Shown: positions 21,705 through 34,165, counted from the stretch's first letter. The stretch: DNA of 64,000 bases from Siphonodentalium dalli (GCA_032622095.1 CP136062.1:39122918-39186917); one strand, 5' to 3'. The notes: a model not told the origin generated them from the letters alone. Numbers and translations: made by a program.

Positions 21705-22257
21705 TATCTATTATATATTTTGGAACTTCTGTCTGTATGTATGTATTTGTGTTATAGACTCGAAAAACTGCTCGACCGATCCGACTCAAATTTGGTGTGT
21801 AGGCCTACTTTGATCCGAGGAACATTATGGGCGGGTCCAATTTTACGTGCGTCCGTGTCCTTGACCTCGCTCAAATACGCTCATATGGGCATGTTTCTGG
21901 ACCTCGACCGATCCCATTCAAATTTGGTAGCTGGTTCTACTTTGATCACGGGAACAATATGTGCGGGTCCAATTTAACTTGCGACCGTGTCCTTGACCTC
22001 GCTCATATACGCTCATATAGGGATGTTTCTGGACCTCGACCAATCCGACTCAAATTTAGTATAATGTAGGCCTACTTTGATCCCGGGAACAATATGGGTG
22101 GGTCCAATTTCACGTGCGACCATGTCCTCGACCTTGACCATATTCGCTCATATAGGCATGTTTCCGGGCCGATCGAACAATAGTTTGCCCAGGCGGAGAC
22201 GATCACAAAAAAATCCCTAAATAGCCCGGACGAAGAGGGCCGGGCACATCGGCTAGT
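21705..22257 (-). mobile_element. Modular non-autonomous element E5
   Basis: Minus-strand relative of E1-E4: head ACTAGCCGATGTGCCCGGCC ending at 22257, tail CCAAAATATATAATAGAT near 21707-21724 with a degenerate GACAGA tract. The interior is three units of about 130 bp with TCGACCGATCC, TCAAATTTGG and GGGAACAATATG (starts near 21772, 21902, 22036). Confidence 0.6.
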
Positions 22258-22489
22258 GTTGTCTATTTTTCGTAGACGTATTTTACTCAACAAAAAGCCA
22301 AAAATAAGACGTTAAAAGTTAGTTGACACCCATACAATTCTCTGATTACGCAGTTTATGAAGTTTATGTGGGGCATCCGCTTACTGGATGCTGATTATCT
22401 AGGTTAAATTCTAGAATTCTAGAATATGTAGCTATTAAAGCATATACAAGCACGGTAATCTTCCATTCAATCATATTTTAGATTGACTA

Positions 22490-22820
22490 GGGATCTCTGA
22501 TTTTTTAATAGAAGATATAAAAAAGCAAAGAATCCTACAGTTACAAATATTATTATATGGATGTTAAACCTTTGGTCACTAAATGCGCTGTAATGAGAAT
22601 TGACTTGAATCCTATTGATTAATTTGTAGGAATTCTAAGCTATTAAGTTCAACAAGCAGTAACATATAAAAAATAGAAAAGAATCATGCAATTACAAATA
22701 TAATTATATGGATGTTAATTCTTTGATGACTAAATGTGCTATAAAGAGCAGCGACTTGAATCCTATTGATTCATTCATTTGTAGGAATGCTCAGCTATTA
22801 AATTCAACATGTAGTAACAG
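22490..22820. repeat. ~175-bp tandem repeat, two units
   Basis: Units share ATTATATGGATGTTAA, ACTTGAATCCTATTGATT and TTTGTAGGAAT; the second begins near 22682. Confidence 0.65.
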
Positions 22821-22929
22821 ATTGTTTGAATTATTAGCTAAACATTCATACAAATGAATCATTAAAAATTAGTGTTATGGGTGTCTGAACCTGGCTATTA
22901 CAAGGCACATTATTATTGCTCGCTACTGA

Positions 22930-23780
22930 CGTGTCAAGTGAGCAGGGACGTGGGCTGGAGGGTATCCAATGTTGGGGCGTCCACCTTGGAATTTCCAACC
23001 GCACCATCCCCTTGAAACAGAGCAAACTCATGCACAAGGCCTGGGCTTTGGTTTTCCCCTGCATGACACATTATACTCTCGATTGTATACCATTCTGAAG
23101 TGAATTGATCAGTAGCCTTTGATTGGCCACCATGCAAACCGGGGGAGAAACGCAGGATACATGGGCCCAGTGAGAAAATGTGGATATCTGAACCTGAAAA
23201 TTGCAAAAAACATAAACTGGCTTCAAGATTCCAAAGTGTTGGAAGTTTCCAGCCTGGCGCCCCCACCCCCACAAGATTGGAACTGTTCCCAACAGATGGA
23301 GAGAGAGATGATTTATTTTGCAAAAGAGCATACATTATTTAATACAAAGCATACTAATTAAATGCAATTAGATTTTTTGTCCATTAAACCAGTTTCTTGC
23401 CAATTGGGGGGGGGGATGTGATATAGAAAACTAGATCACACCTGCTCCCTACTTCATGTCCACCTATCGTGAGTTTTGGATCAACTCTAAAGAAGAAGTG
23501 TCCATTTGTATATGTCAAATATGGTTGGTTACATGTTTAAAGTGTAGGAAAGTATGCAAATGTTAGTCTAAAAACGACAAAATCCTCACTATTAAATTGT
23601 TGTCAAATTAAATTAAGAGAACAATTTCAACATATTGTTGGTGTTAAATTTCAACCAATCTATTGTAAGATAAGAAATTTGTAACTGTTGAACATTTTGA
23701 CCAAAGTTGGGGATAGGCACCAATTAAGCACCCTCTCCCAAGCCCCCCCCCCCCCCCCCCCCCACCCCCCACCACCCCAA
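22930..23780. repeat. Dispersed repeat S, copy 1
   Basis: Shares CTTGGAATTTCCAACYGCAC, ACAGAGCAAACTCAT-like and GAGAACAATTTCAAC segments with 51320-52090. Ends in a 20-base C-run (about 23743). Open frames here are not coding-like. Confidence 0.5.
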
Positions 23781-24739
23781 TCACGTCATAACCTATCAGT
23801 GATTAAGTTGAACGTGATTTCATAAGTTATATTCATGTTTGGGCGACAAACATGTGTAAATGTCCCTCAGGCGGACTTCAGAGGAGGAAATATGATGGCG
23901 CTGGAATTGAAATATTGTCACACCTGGATCTTTCAATAATGCCTAGATTAAGTAAATGAATATAACATATTATATTCTCCTGAGGGTAGATTTATATTAC
24001 CATTGGTCATTCATATAGGCGGGCATGATTATGATACTATACTCATCGGGACTTTCAATATTTTATTTATTCCTATCAATGTCACTTAATCTCCCGTATT
24101 AGGTATTTATTGTGTTATTTCTTAATATACCTGTTCTATTATGCAAATTACATAAGCTACAGCCATTATCTGGTTTAAAATGTCAGATACACAAGACGAT
24201 TTTCGGACCCAAGTGCAGAAATCGTTCGAATAAATCTCATGGACAGAACCGTCACAGCCATGATCGGTTTGAAATAGAACCGTAACACGCACCCGTGTTG
24301 ATTACGAGGTCACAGCTCCCAATTATCAACCCCTATCGGGATACTTTCTCAGCTATTTTACAAAAGAATAACACGGTACACTTTATAGTCAGTGTTTGTC
24401 TTCAGAATGCGTTTCATATTTTATACGCCACGAAAAACAAAGAAATTGCGTCCACGTGGCTTGATTTTCAGTGGTAACATGTTGATATTTATGCGTTAAC
24501 TCGCTAATACCGAGTTAATTGTGGTCTAAAGTTCAGGTTTCGATAACACGGCACTTCTGCAGCCTCTGTTCATTCAGGAAAGTTTAATATATTCAAGATA
24601 TCTATAATTATGCATGACTTTGTCACAAAAATGATTATTTTCAATCATCAGGAACCGTAACAAATCAGGCAAGAACCATCACACTACCGGCGATAGAACG
24701 ATTTCCGATGTAACAGTTCCTACACAGTGGTCGTACGTG

Positions 24740-27104
24740 AACTTATTAATATTACTTATAAAAATATATTTTGATGCACAACTTACCACGAGCCGATATA
24801 TTTCAATTTGTCATATTTGTTTGGGATCTATACCATAGCCATATAAATGTTCCAGTCATTCTGGGTCATTTATCTTTTTTTAAATAGTATTTTCTCAAGA
24901 TACCTTCGTAAGTTTCTCAAGAGTTATATCAGCGCGCGTTTGATTTAATAGTCCCCATTATTTTTGCATACTTGTAAACATTGCAAATATCAACTACTAG
25001 ATATAACTGCAACTTCTACAAGGAATAACTATATATTCAGTTTTAAAAAAGCGCAAAATGGGGCAGACGGTTATCTTGTAAGTTAGCGCGTTGCCAGGAT
25101 AGATAACTCTTGTAAACCATAAAAGACCTAAAAAGGTTAAAATAAATGTGGATAAAAGTTGAAATATAAGACGTACTTTTTGTTATTTTTTAAATTAATT
25201 TTATAAGTAATTGACATAGGTTCTCACAAACCAAAAGGAAATCAACATTTTTGGCATTATAGTAACGACAATAAACGAAAGTGAAATTCCCCAACTACAC
25301 ATTTTACCGATTTCGGACTCGGAGTACAAGTTTTATTGCAATTATTTATGTCAAGGTCAATTTCACCGGAACTAACTTCTGGTGTCACGTGGGTGCTCAA
25401 CCTACAGAAGCGTTATCTTAAATGCTTGCAAAAAACTTTTGTTTCTTTCTAATAGTTGGAAGAATCTTTAGTACGACGAACACTGTAAGTAAAGCTAGTG
25501 TTAATTATATGTGTGTGAACGCGCGACGATTAATTAACGTCGATAGGGTAAATGGTATTACAACGAAAGAAATTCCAATTTCCTCACTGGATATTTAATC
25601 TACTTCCGGACTTGTAGTTAGATACCTGTTCATTTATTTACTAGAAGGGTCATCTCATTCTCATGAAAAAGGTATATAAAACTACCAAAACCTGTGTTTA
25701 AAGTAGTTTCTTTCACGCTTAGAACATTTCTGACCGTATGGTAGTTCAATATGTCAGAAACCAGATACCAGAAAGAAGCAAATCATGTCAATTGATTGTG
25801 TAATATACACACTTTGAAAAATGAAATTTATATATTCTATTACCCCCTTCGCGAGCCCCAAGCATGATCATGTCTTTGTCGGCGATTAGATTACCCCACG
25901 CTTTAATCTAATTAATTAACACGTTGTTGTCGGGCGCATAAATGAATGTCTCCAATTAGCTACTCATTTCCATATCAGCACGGGTGAGAAGAGTGAATTT
26001 TGCCAGTATCATAGGCTGAGTATAACTCAGTTACAGTATGCGCACGTCACAAAATACTACCCGGCGTACGTTGCACTTGTTTGCTAATTTTTCTCCAAAA
26101 CTTCAGAATGTGGACCGAACACACACGTACGAACGAACGTGAACATGAATATGACATTGGTTGAAAACGTGACGCGACCACACTCTGCATTCGAAAGGGG
26201 GACTTGAAGTTGGACTTAGCAGTCTAGATATGTAATGTTTGACTTATTTTCAAAACTGATTCTGTATGTGTACTTGTGTGCTAATTTCGTCCGGCGAAGA
26301 CGATTGAAGTAATTTTCTAAACGTTCTGTGTCGACGTTATCTAAATGGATATTACATAGATATATGTTATCAGCATGGCGTCCGTTTTATAAGCAAAATA
26401 AACATCAAAAGCGCCCGGAGGTAAATGACGATCCGGCCGATGATCCAACTGATGTTTTCCGTTAATATTGGAATACAAAATAACAGAAATTCTTTCGAGA
26501 AGCCGTTTTCATATTACTGCTGATCGGTTTTATTTATTCCATGAATTCGAGGTTGTTTTACAAGCAGTTCTTGACCAACGTAAGTTATCGAATGAGGTTT
26601 ATTTACTGTAAATATATAGTAGTCGTTTCCTGTGTAAAACGATCTTCAATTTCCGCTTTTGACTTGCAAATTCTTAACATTTTATGAAATTCCATGTAAT
26701 CAACGTAACTATTCAATTTTAGTTGTAGTGTGGCGTACTCGGCATTGCCTCCCCGCATTTTATGTCGATACGTCCCTGCACTTGCTTGTTGTAAGAAACC
26801 TTGGTGTGACAGCGCATATCAATAACGCTTATAAGTGGACCAATATTTTTATTGAATGCTCGGGAGTGCATAGTTGGTCAATCAATGCGTGTTGCGGGAA
26901 TACAATGCCTATACAGGCATATATTATTTTAATCACGACATACCGTTTCGCAGCACATGCAATGACCTAATGATATTTGCTGTAAATAATGGTCGGTCAC
27001 CGGACCTCGATAACATACATTGGCGTTATAATGTATTTTCTAAATTGATACTGCTGTGTTTGTGTGTAAGACCCACCCCCTCCCACCAGCCCCACCATAT
27101 TGGT
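24740..27104. other. Unassigned, possibly unique sequence
   Basis: No gene recognised in 2.4 kb. A TATATAAAA box at 25671-25679, and a donor-like TGTAAGTAAAG near 25485, are isolated signals. The open frame 26659-26970 has no motif that I know. Confidence 0.4.
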
Positions 27105-27330
27105 TTTGATTGATTGATACTTTATTCTCATGATTACAAATGATTATTGAAAAATACAGAGTGATATTTACAAAAGGATATTAAGATATATACACATACT
27201 ATATACATGTCTCCGGTGCAATGGGGAAATCGAGATTGCACTAAACAATTTTGTTTGATTTTTTTGTACGAAGACTTTACAGTACGTTTTTCTACGCGAA
27301 TTCCGAAATGGATCATGAGTCGAGTTGGAT
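27105..27330 (-). mobile_element. LINE or gene 3' end with AATAAAGTATCAATCAATCA tail
   Basis: Read on the minus strand, sequence ends ATGAGAATAAAGTATCAATC followed by AATCAA. A poly(A) signal directly followed by an (ATCA)n tail is typical of CR1/L2-type LINE 3' ends. No coding domain recognisable upstream. Confidence 0.5.
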
Positions 27331-27606
27331 TCGAAGTACGACGGTAATTGTGTATTTAATTACGTTAATCGTCTATAAACAGATGTGAGTTATATACCAG
27401 TCTGTTAATTAAATGTTGTTCCTGGTAGTATTCATAAAATTGGGCATAATGATTCTATTCACTCAGTGCAGATACTCGGTGAATGGAGCTGCATGGAATT
27501 CATTTCGCCTGTATCGCTGTCAGTGTCAAGCTTAGCTTCGCGATCACACTGTGTTATTGCTTTTGCCTATCGACTGTCTCTGTGTTGGTCAGTAGGTCAT
27601 TTGCGA
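27331..27606. other. Unassigned sequence
   Basis: Nothing supported. Confidence 0.4.
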
Positions 27607-29432
27607 CCTGGGGCCTATACTATAGAATACAATTTGTGTAATAGCAGGCTTATTTGAGCCGTACAGAGGGTATCGGGTACTATGGACCACTGTAATCTAA
27701 CAGCGAACGCGATTTCTTGTAAATCACAAAAAGACGGCAAATCGAGTATTATCGACCACTGTTCGTTGAACGCACATCTAAACATTTGTGATTTTGTCAA
27801 GGGAAATTACTCTAATGATATATGCGAATGATATGGCAATGCCTATTTGTGTCAGTTGGAGAGTGATTTAGTTGATGAATAAAGGTACATTATGTGTGAC
27901 TAGTTTCCGATACTTGGGTTATTTTGACCACAATTGCGCACGATGAAAAGTAATTTTTTCAGTATCGTGTGGAATACTTACAATTTTCAGATGTTTTATG
28001 TTATATGTTTATTAACGGTTTGTCGAAAAAGGTCGGCAAACACACACATCGGTTGCCGTTCAAATGGCCACATCAACTTTATATAGCAATATTACCAAGG
28101 ATGGAACCTAATTTGTCTAGCTAGCTTTGTCTGGCTGAAATATTAGTGGGAACATCTAGACCTTAATAGTTGAAAAGTTTGAGGTAACATGCAGCTGAAA
28201 AATTCAACCCATGATGGTGTGCGATGGCTGTTCTCGGACTTGGTATTTTCGACCTGTGTAAAGGATTGGTGTTCATTTGGAAATTCCAATGTGGACCAAC
28301 ACTCCCTCGTCCGGGGTCTCCGGGGACACCCAACCTCGATTTTAAAACATATATATAGCACCATCTACTTAAACTATACCTAATTCTCAGTACCTTCCAT
28401 TTATACCCAACTAAGCGGCTGAATTTAGGTAAACATATGACATTTGGTTATAACCAACATGCACTACTATATTGGTAAGTTAAGGATTGGGGGACCCCGA
28501 TTTTTTCAAAAACTTCACTCATGGAACATTCTGTGCGGCACTATTGGCCAAATTAAATTGTTTAGACCACAAGGTGAACGCAAACTTCTTGAGCACACAA
28601 ATGCCATGCGGTTCAAATATGTTACATAATGTCATGATAAATATTTGGGGTCCTCTGATTCTTAACGCAACTTAGCCTGAAATTATCAGTAACTGTTTCA
28701 ACACGAAATGCCACCACCCCCGATTCACCGCATATCCGTGTACCTTCGCACAAAGATCGTTTATATATATACGTTTTGAGCCCAAGCCCGACAACTGTAA
28801 CTCTTTAATTCCATTCATAATTAAAATCTAGTCCGCTGACATGGCTATCTCCTTTCAAATCCATTGAGCGTAAACCATCTCAATGGGTTAACAATTGAGA
28901 TTCCGTGACCGCATTACAAAGAACATGTACCCAGCTAATCGCACTCACCATTTTCCGCACGGATAATCGTCGTGAAAAATCAATAATGTAGCCTGTGCAT
29001 TTGTAATCTAATAATGAATTTTCACAAAAATGGTATTATTGCTGTACTATGGAACCCGCTTAGCCAGTACTTTATCATTCCGTATTGCGAATTTTTACAT
29101 ATTACAAAGCTGTAGCGTTCGAGTACTATGAAAACATGAACAGATGAAACTTTCAGGCCCCCTTTTTCTCCACCAAATGCAAAGATTTTCCGGTCAAGTG
29201 AATCCCGGTATATAGATGGTTCGCCAAAAAGATCATATAAGTCATTACATGTCAATGTATTTTGCATATAAAGAGTTTTGGTCATATTTTGAGTTTCAAT
29301 CTACAATGAAAAAAATACACTGGTAGAAATACAGTCGAATACTATATAACACAAAATATGTATTACAAAATTAGTAAATCACAAATTAACGCTGATATTA
29401 CAAAAATTGTATTCTATAGTATAGGCCCCTGG
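27607..29432. mobile_element. 1.8-kb element with 41-bp terminal inverted repeats
   Basis: Left end 27607-27647 (CCTGGGGCCTATACTATAGA...) matches the reverse complement of 29392-29432 with about four mismatches. The interior has no transposase-like ORF. Immediate flanks (TTTGCGA left, AATAAGT right) show no convincing target duplication, so the superfamily is open. Confidence 0.6.
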
Positions 29433-30341
29433 AATAAGTGTGATTTGCTAACAGCTGGTTGATATCGATTATTTTATAGTCATGATAATTTTTGCTAGGT
29501 GCACCATCATCAACAATAATTATACAATATATTAATTAATATTAATTAAGACCTATAGTTTAAATTAACTTGAAAATTAAGTGATCAGTTTTTCAAATTT
29601 TCAATACATATAACTTGATATCACTAGCATATATACATAACAACCCTACTTGGTGTGTGTGCATCTACCATATTAAGGGTTGATCTGCTGATGATGCATA
29701 TCATAAAAATTTCTAGTAGTACCGGTAGTACCCATATGAATATGCAGCACTCCATGTCACACATAGTGCAGTATGTTGATTATAATCTGCATAATGCACA
29801 TGTATGGCATAGCATGGTGCATATCGATGCCAGTCAATGGTTACTGCATGCATTTAGTATATCAAAAAGTTCAACATTAGAATGAAGCGGGGGGGGGGGG
29901 GTAATAATAACATATTTAAAACCAAGTACCGTGTAAAGTAACGTGGAGTATGGAAAGTAATTCAAGATTGTGGTACTTCAGAGAGATCCTTATGAACCTT
30001 CCTCATGAGCTTGCATACTTGGTTTAGAGTTGATGGGTTTTGTGAATTCAAAATCTCGTTCATCATCATAATGTTTGCTTTTCCACGGTATTTTTCTGGG
30101 ACGATTTTCTCCCTTATTTGTCTATATTTTGTAAATTCTAGTACTTGAATCGAACCAAGTGTCTGAATTATTGTCTCAACAATAGGATATTTCTAATATC
30201 CAACAGTAATATCCAATTGTCACACCCAAATATCCAACGCTTGTGTCAATTACACATCAATACAACAAGCCCATGGTTTCTATTCGTCAGGATAGACACC
30301 TGCTACAAACAATGGATGACGTCATGGAAATGTTCTAAATA
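29433..30341. other. Unassigned, with a G-run
   Basis: G-run of about 13 near 29888. TGACGTCA (CRE-type word) at 30317-30324. No gene. Confidence 0.4.
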
Positions 30342-30455
30342 AGATAGACACCTCGGTGGTATTGGATATGCGAGAGAAACAACCCCGTTTCGGGCCTACG
30401 GCCCTGAACGGTGTTGTTTCTCCCGCATATCCAATACCAACTCGGTGTCTATCTA
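30342..30455. repeat. ~114-bp near-perfect hairpin
   Basis: Arms AGATAGACACC...GGGCC and GGCCC...GGTGTCTATCT are complementary over about 55 bases with a TAC loop and a few mismatches. MITE-like or foldback; no clear target duplication. Confidence 0.65.
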
Positions 30456-30615
30456 TAATATATTATATATGGCATAATAATAATAGAAGATAGAAATGTT
30501 GGACGGTATTCGGTTGTTTCAGTATGCCAGGCGGGGTGGTAATAAGCTTCAGGTGGACCTGAATATTGGTAGGACCTTCTTAATAAACACTGATAGATTT
30601 GTAACTATCTTTTGA

Positions 30616-31097
30616 TTACGGGAGTTGAAAGGCGGCTAGTTTGTCTCTGGTAGTATAGGGTTTCAGGTATTTTATTCTAAGTTCATTAAGTTCCCTACAT
30701 TTCAGTACCATGTGATATTCGTCGCCGATTTCCACATTACATAGTGTGCAAATTCGGTCTGAGTAATCCGTATTTGTCCAAGTACCATGTTCTATAGGGA
30801 GTTTGTGGTTTCTTGTCCGGAAGGCCATAATATAGTTAACTGCTCTGTTATCATCTATGGTTAGATAATTCTCTGTTTCAAAGTTTGTCTTTATAATCCG
30901 GTAAAATGCGTACTTGCTTGATTTCGATATTGTGGTCCACCATTCTTGTATGTATATGTCGCGTAGTTTACCAGAAATTGTGCGGTTAAAGCTTAGAACT
31001 TATTGATTGGTCCAAACAATACTCATGCCGAGGCAATTAAGGGTATCCCGAATACCAATAATCAATGAATTATTAAAAACATTATCACAATATAAAC
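30616..31097 (-). pseudogene. LINE ORF2 C-terminal fragment (minus)
   Basis: Minus-strand reading with one internal stop (about 31006). Order of motifs: GIRDTLNCLGMSIVWTNQ, stop, FNRTISGKLRDIYIQEWW, then FRTRNHKLPIEHGTW and the finger ICTLCNVEIGDEYH...C. This matches the order in the 42-43 kb LINE of this window (SNHKLAIE, CRIC, DEYH). The protein ends at 30616. The region downstream to about 30480 is probably its 3' UTR. Confidence 0.8.
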
Positions 31098-31221
31098 AAT
31101 ACATAACATAATACAACATAAGAGCTATGCGGTTATACCCCTTGGGATACATTTAAGGTAATAAAATTTATTCCGTTCTAGTTTATATTGAACATAAGTA
31201 TTTACCTCCTGATAACATCAC

Positions 31222-31530
31222 TGTTCACAATTGTTACCAAAATCTTAACACTATAGTGTTCAATATTGCCTATTTGAACGCTAATTTACCGTTTAATATA
31301 TGTTACATGTGTTCTGAACACCATATGCGTTCAAATGTTGAACACTAGTGTTAACTTTATTGAACAATGGTGTGTTGATCACTAGTGTTATAAGTTGAAC
31401 ACTGACGTTAAGATCTGAACACCAGTATTGCAGACAATGTGAACGCTAGTGTTAGCCTATTTGAGCACAATAGCTTAAGATTGAACACACGAACGCGTTC
31501 AATATATGTTGTAATTTTAGCGTTCAAAAA
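31222..31530. repeat. Element dense in the AACACTAGTGTT palindrome
   Basis: GTTGAACACTAGTGTTAA and variants recur about ten times in both orientations (for example near 31342, 31380, 31396, 31444), beginning with GTTCACAATTGTTAC and ending with CGTTCAAAAACG. No ORF. It separates two LINE pieces. Confidence 0.5.
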
Positions 31531-31689
31531 CGAATATTTGTTTTTGCAGTGTATTCACGACTGGCTGTTTGTGTTCAGTTATATACGGAGGCACACTGGT
31601 ATATAGGATAAAGATGCATGCTGGTATCAAATTGTATCATGTTAAATATAGTATATACACCAGTATTCATCCGCATCCTATACCAGTGT

Positions 31690-31960
31690 AGGTGTGGGGC
31701 TATGAAAAACTAACATGCATTGAAAAACTGGAATTATGGTTCTTGAAATTCGCACTTAAACTGAAAAAGTCCACACCGAATGCTTTCATTTATGGGGAAC
31801 TAAGAATGTGTCCCATAATAGTGAAAATCAAAACCCGTTTCCTCTCGTACTGGGCTAAGCTTATTTCTATGTCGACTAATATATTACCTAATTTGCAGGT
31901 CAAGTTCGAATTTAAGTCCGATCCGACCATTTTTGCCAGAGTTATAGGATTTGTTTGAGG
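31690..31960 (+). pseudogene. LINE ORF2 fragment (plus), upstream part of the 30.6-31.1 kb piece
   Basis: Plus-strand reading VWGYEKLTCIEKLELWFLKF followed by KSTPNAFIYGEL and RFLSYWAKLI. In LINE proteins this block (WG-E, STPN, YGELGR, YW-L) lies just N-terminal to the block found on the minus strand at 30616-31097, so the two pieces are adjacent in the parent element but inverted here. Confidence 0.75.
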
Positions 31961-32205
31961 TTTCTGATTGATAAAACATTTTGGTATGTGAATTTTTCAG
32001 TCAAAAATACCACACTTGAAGTTATTTTTTTTTATTTTTATTATTATTTCGTCTTAAATCAAAGGTTTCAAACAAAGGAATTAAACCTTGCCCCACTCTA
32101 CTCCAACAACGGGCGTTCTTGTTAAAATATATATATATGTTCTTGAATGTTTCATACTGACACTGGCTTTTTCTCAAATCCCTCGATTAGCCAAACACCA
32201 CCAAA

Positions 32206-32345
32206 ATGACAACTTTAGAAAAAATAACGGTACTTTTTATTAACAGCATCAGTTTGCCCTAACAGCATCATAGCAATTCAGCAGGACACACCAGCATCAT
32301 AGCACATGTTCAGGACCACTTGACCAGGTGTGGTACACATTCTCA
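32206..32345 (+). repeat. Dispersed repeat D, copy 1
   Basis: Begins TGACAACTTTAGAAAAAATA, contains CATCATAGCAATTCAGCAGG. Related copies at 34231-34365 and 60388-60515. No tRNA-like A/B boxes, so SINE status is not supported. Confidence 0.6.
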
Positions 32346-32378
32346 TGTGCTCTATGAACGATGCAAACAAAATGGTAA

Positions 32379-32430
32379 TTATAATGAAAATGAATTTATG
32401 ACTCCAGCCATAAATTCATTTTCATTATAA
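32379..32430. repeat. Perfect 22-bp inverted repeat, 8-base loop
   Basis: Arms 32379-32400 and 32409-32430 are exact reverse complements (TTATAATGAAAATG... and the mirror). Confidence 0.85.
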
Positions 32431-32756
32431 CTATCATCTTGTTTTACACCGTTCATAAGTAAATGGGGCTGCGTGGCTCAAATTCATTCATTTGTTGCAT
32501 AATTATATTCTTCAATGCTACCAAATGAGCGGGGACATTGGTCGCACCTGGCTGTCTTGAAGGATGTTATGAACTTGTATGACGGGTGAACGAATGTGAG
32601 CATTTCGTTTTAAAAACTACATTGATACACTGATAGATCCGCGTCGCCTTAAGTTACATGTACTTTTTATTTGGGCAAATAGACTATGGTTGCTACGAAA
32701 CGGTGACGTCATCAACTGGATTAGGCATACAAGGTGAGGGTAAATATGTTAACGGT

Positions 32757-32812
32757 TATCTTATATATGCAAGGCTCCCTATGGGGAACTCGCATATATA
32801 AGAGAATGCATT
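32757..32812. repeat. Palindrome family P, copy 1
   Basis: TCTTATATATGC and GCATATATAAGAGAATGCAT around a CTCCCTATGGGG centre. Diverged in the left arm. Other copies at 57.5-59.3 kb. Confidence 0.6.
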
Positions 32813-32854
32813 TACACAACGTCTTCGCTCCAGTCATGAATAGGGAATAGGTAT

Positions 32855-34165
32855 TAAATCATGTAGACAGAACTCATACTTTAACTTGGGGCATAACTCA
32901 GTCAAAATCATGCGGACGAAACCCATATTCGGACTTGATCAGTCTTTTGGGATGGTAAACTAATATACCAAATTTGGTTCAGTTCACTTGATTCAATCTA
33001 AAGTTATTATCCGGAAACCGCAAATCAGGTAAAATCTAAGTCGAAAAAGGAACATAACTCAGTCAAAATTATGCGGACGAAACCCATATTCGAACTTGAT
33101 GTGTACACTCTTATGACTAATATGTATGTTTTCTACACAAAATGTGTAGCCCTGCTACACAATCATTATTCAATTTTGATCTTAAACATATTTGTGTAGT
33201 ATATGTGTAGTTTCATATTCGTACACAAATTGTGTAACAATTTTTACACATAAATGGGTAAATTTTTACACATTTATACACAACTGTGTGTATAAAATCG
33301 ACACATATCCATTACACATTTTGTGTAGGTTCTTACACATACAGTTCGTAGACAAGAAATGCAAGTTCAGTAGTCCGACCTGTGGGTATAGTATTAAAGA
33401 TATATGCAGATTTATATGTTAAAACTTTCATGGCGCATAGTGGTATGTCGTATTTTGTTCTGCACAGAGTTTTTGCTTTGAATGAACAAACCAGGGTCGA
33501 GGCGTGATTGCATAATATTAGTATTATTACAACAATCATAACAAGAGTCTAAGGGCAGTAATCGCCATGAAACTTTTAACAATTAAATCCTCATATACTT
33601 TTAATACTAAACCCACAAATTGGAATTCTGAACTTACATCATTGTCTACGATCGCTGTAGATTGTATTCCAAAAAATATACTCAAACAATATGGCCGTCA
33701 CGAAGCAGACTATGAAACTGAAGGCACCGCAATGCGCATGCTCTACGTTCTTACACAATTGTGTGTAACAAAATATACACATTATGTGTAGAACGGCACT
33801 TGGTCAATGTATTTGTATGTAAAACTACACATTGCTATGTGTATTAACCGGGTTTACACATTTGATGTGTAATCGTTTCTACACATTAGTTATAAGAGTG
33901 TACGTTGGGGTGGTAAACTAATATACCAAATTTAGTTCAGTTCACTTTATTCAATCTAATGTTATCATCCGGAAACCGCAAATCAGGTAAAATCTAAGTC
34001 GAAAATGGGACATGACTTAGCCAAATCATGCGGACGAAACCCATATTAGGTTCAGTTCACTCCAAATTTGGTTCAGTTCACTCGATGCTATCTAAAGTTA
34101 TCGTCCGGAAACCAAAAGCGGACGGACGGACTACGGACGACAACTATTTGACAAAAATATGTTTC
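32855..34165 (+). repeat. ~160-bp tandem array ending in CGGACGGACGG
   Basis: Units contain CATGCGGACGAAACCCATAT, GGTAAACTAATATACCAAAT and TTATCVTCCGGAAACC. The last ends CGGACGGACGGACTACGGAC. Split by the foldback element at 33103-33903; units on both sides are collinear. Confidence 0.7.
33103..33903. mobile_element. 801-bp foldback element
   Basis: Arms 33103-33435 and 33563-33903 are inverted copies around a 127-base loop. The terminal sequence is GTACACTCTTATGACTAATA and its mirror (24 bp, two mismatches). The arms are dense in TACACA-N-TGTGTA palindromes. It interrupts the tandem array exactly; GT lies on both sides. Open frames at 33333-33539 and 33567-33791 are arm sequence, not genes. 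Confidence 0.75.

Larger units (their letters stand above)
21040..24739. mobile_element. Candidate block bounded by ~120-bp inverted repeats
   Basis: 21040-21160 and 24610-24739 are inverted copies (shared words GGAACTGTTACATCGGAAAT, CGTTCTATCGCCGG, GGTTCTTGCCTGATTTG). The 3.4 kb between holds several other repeats. No transposase ORF and no target duplication found, so it could also be two independent copies of a dispersed repeat. Confidence 0.35.
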
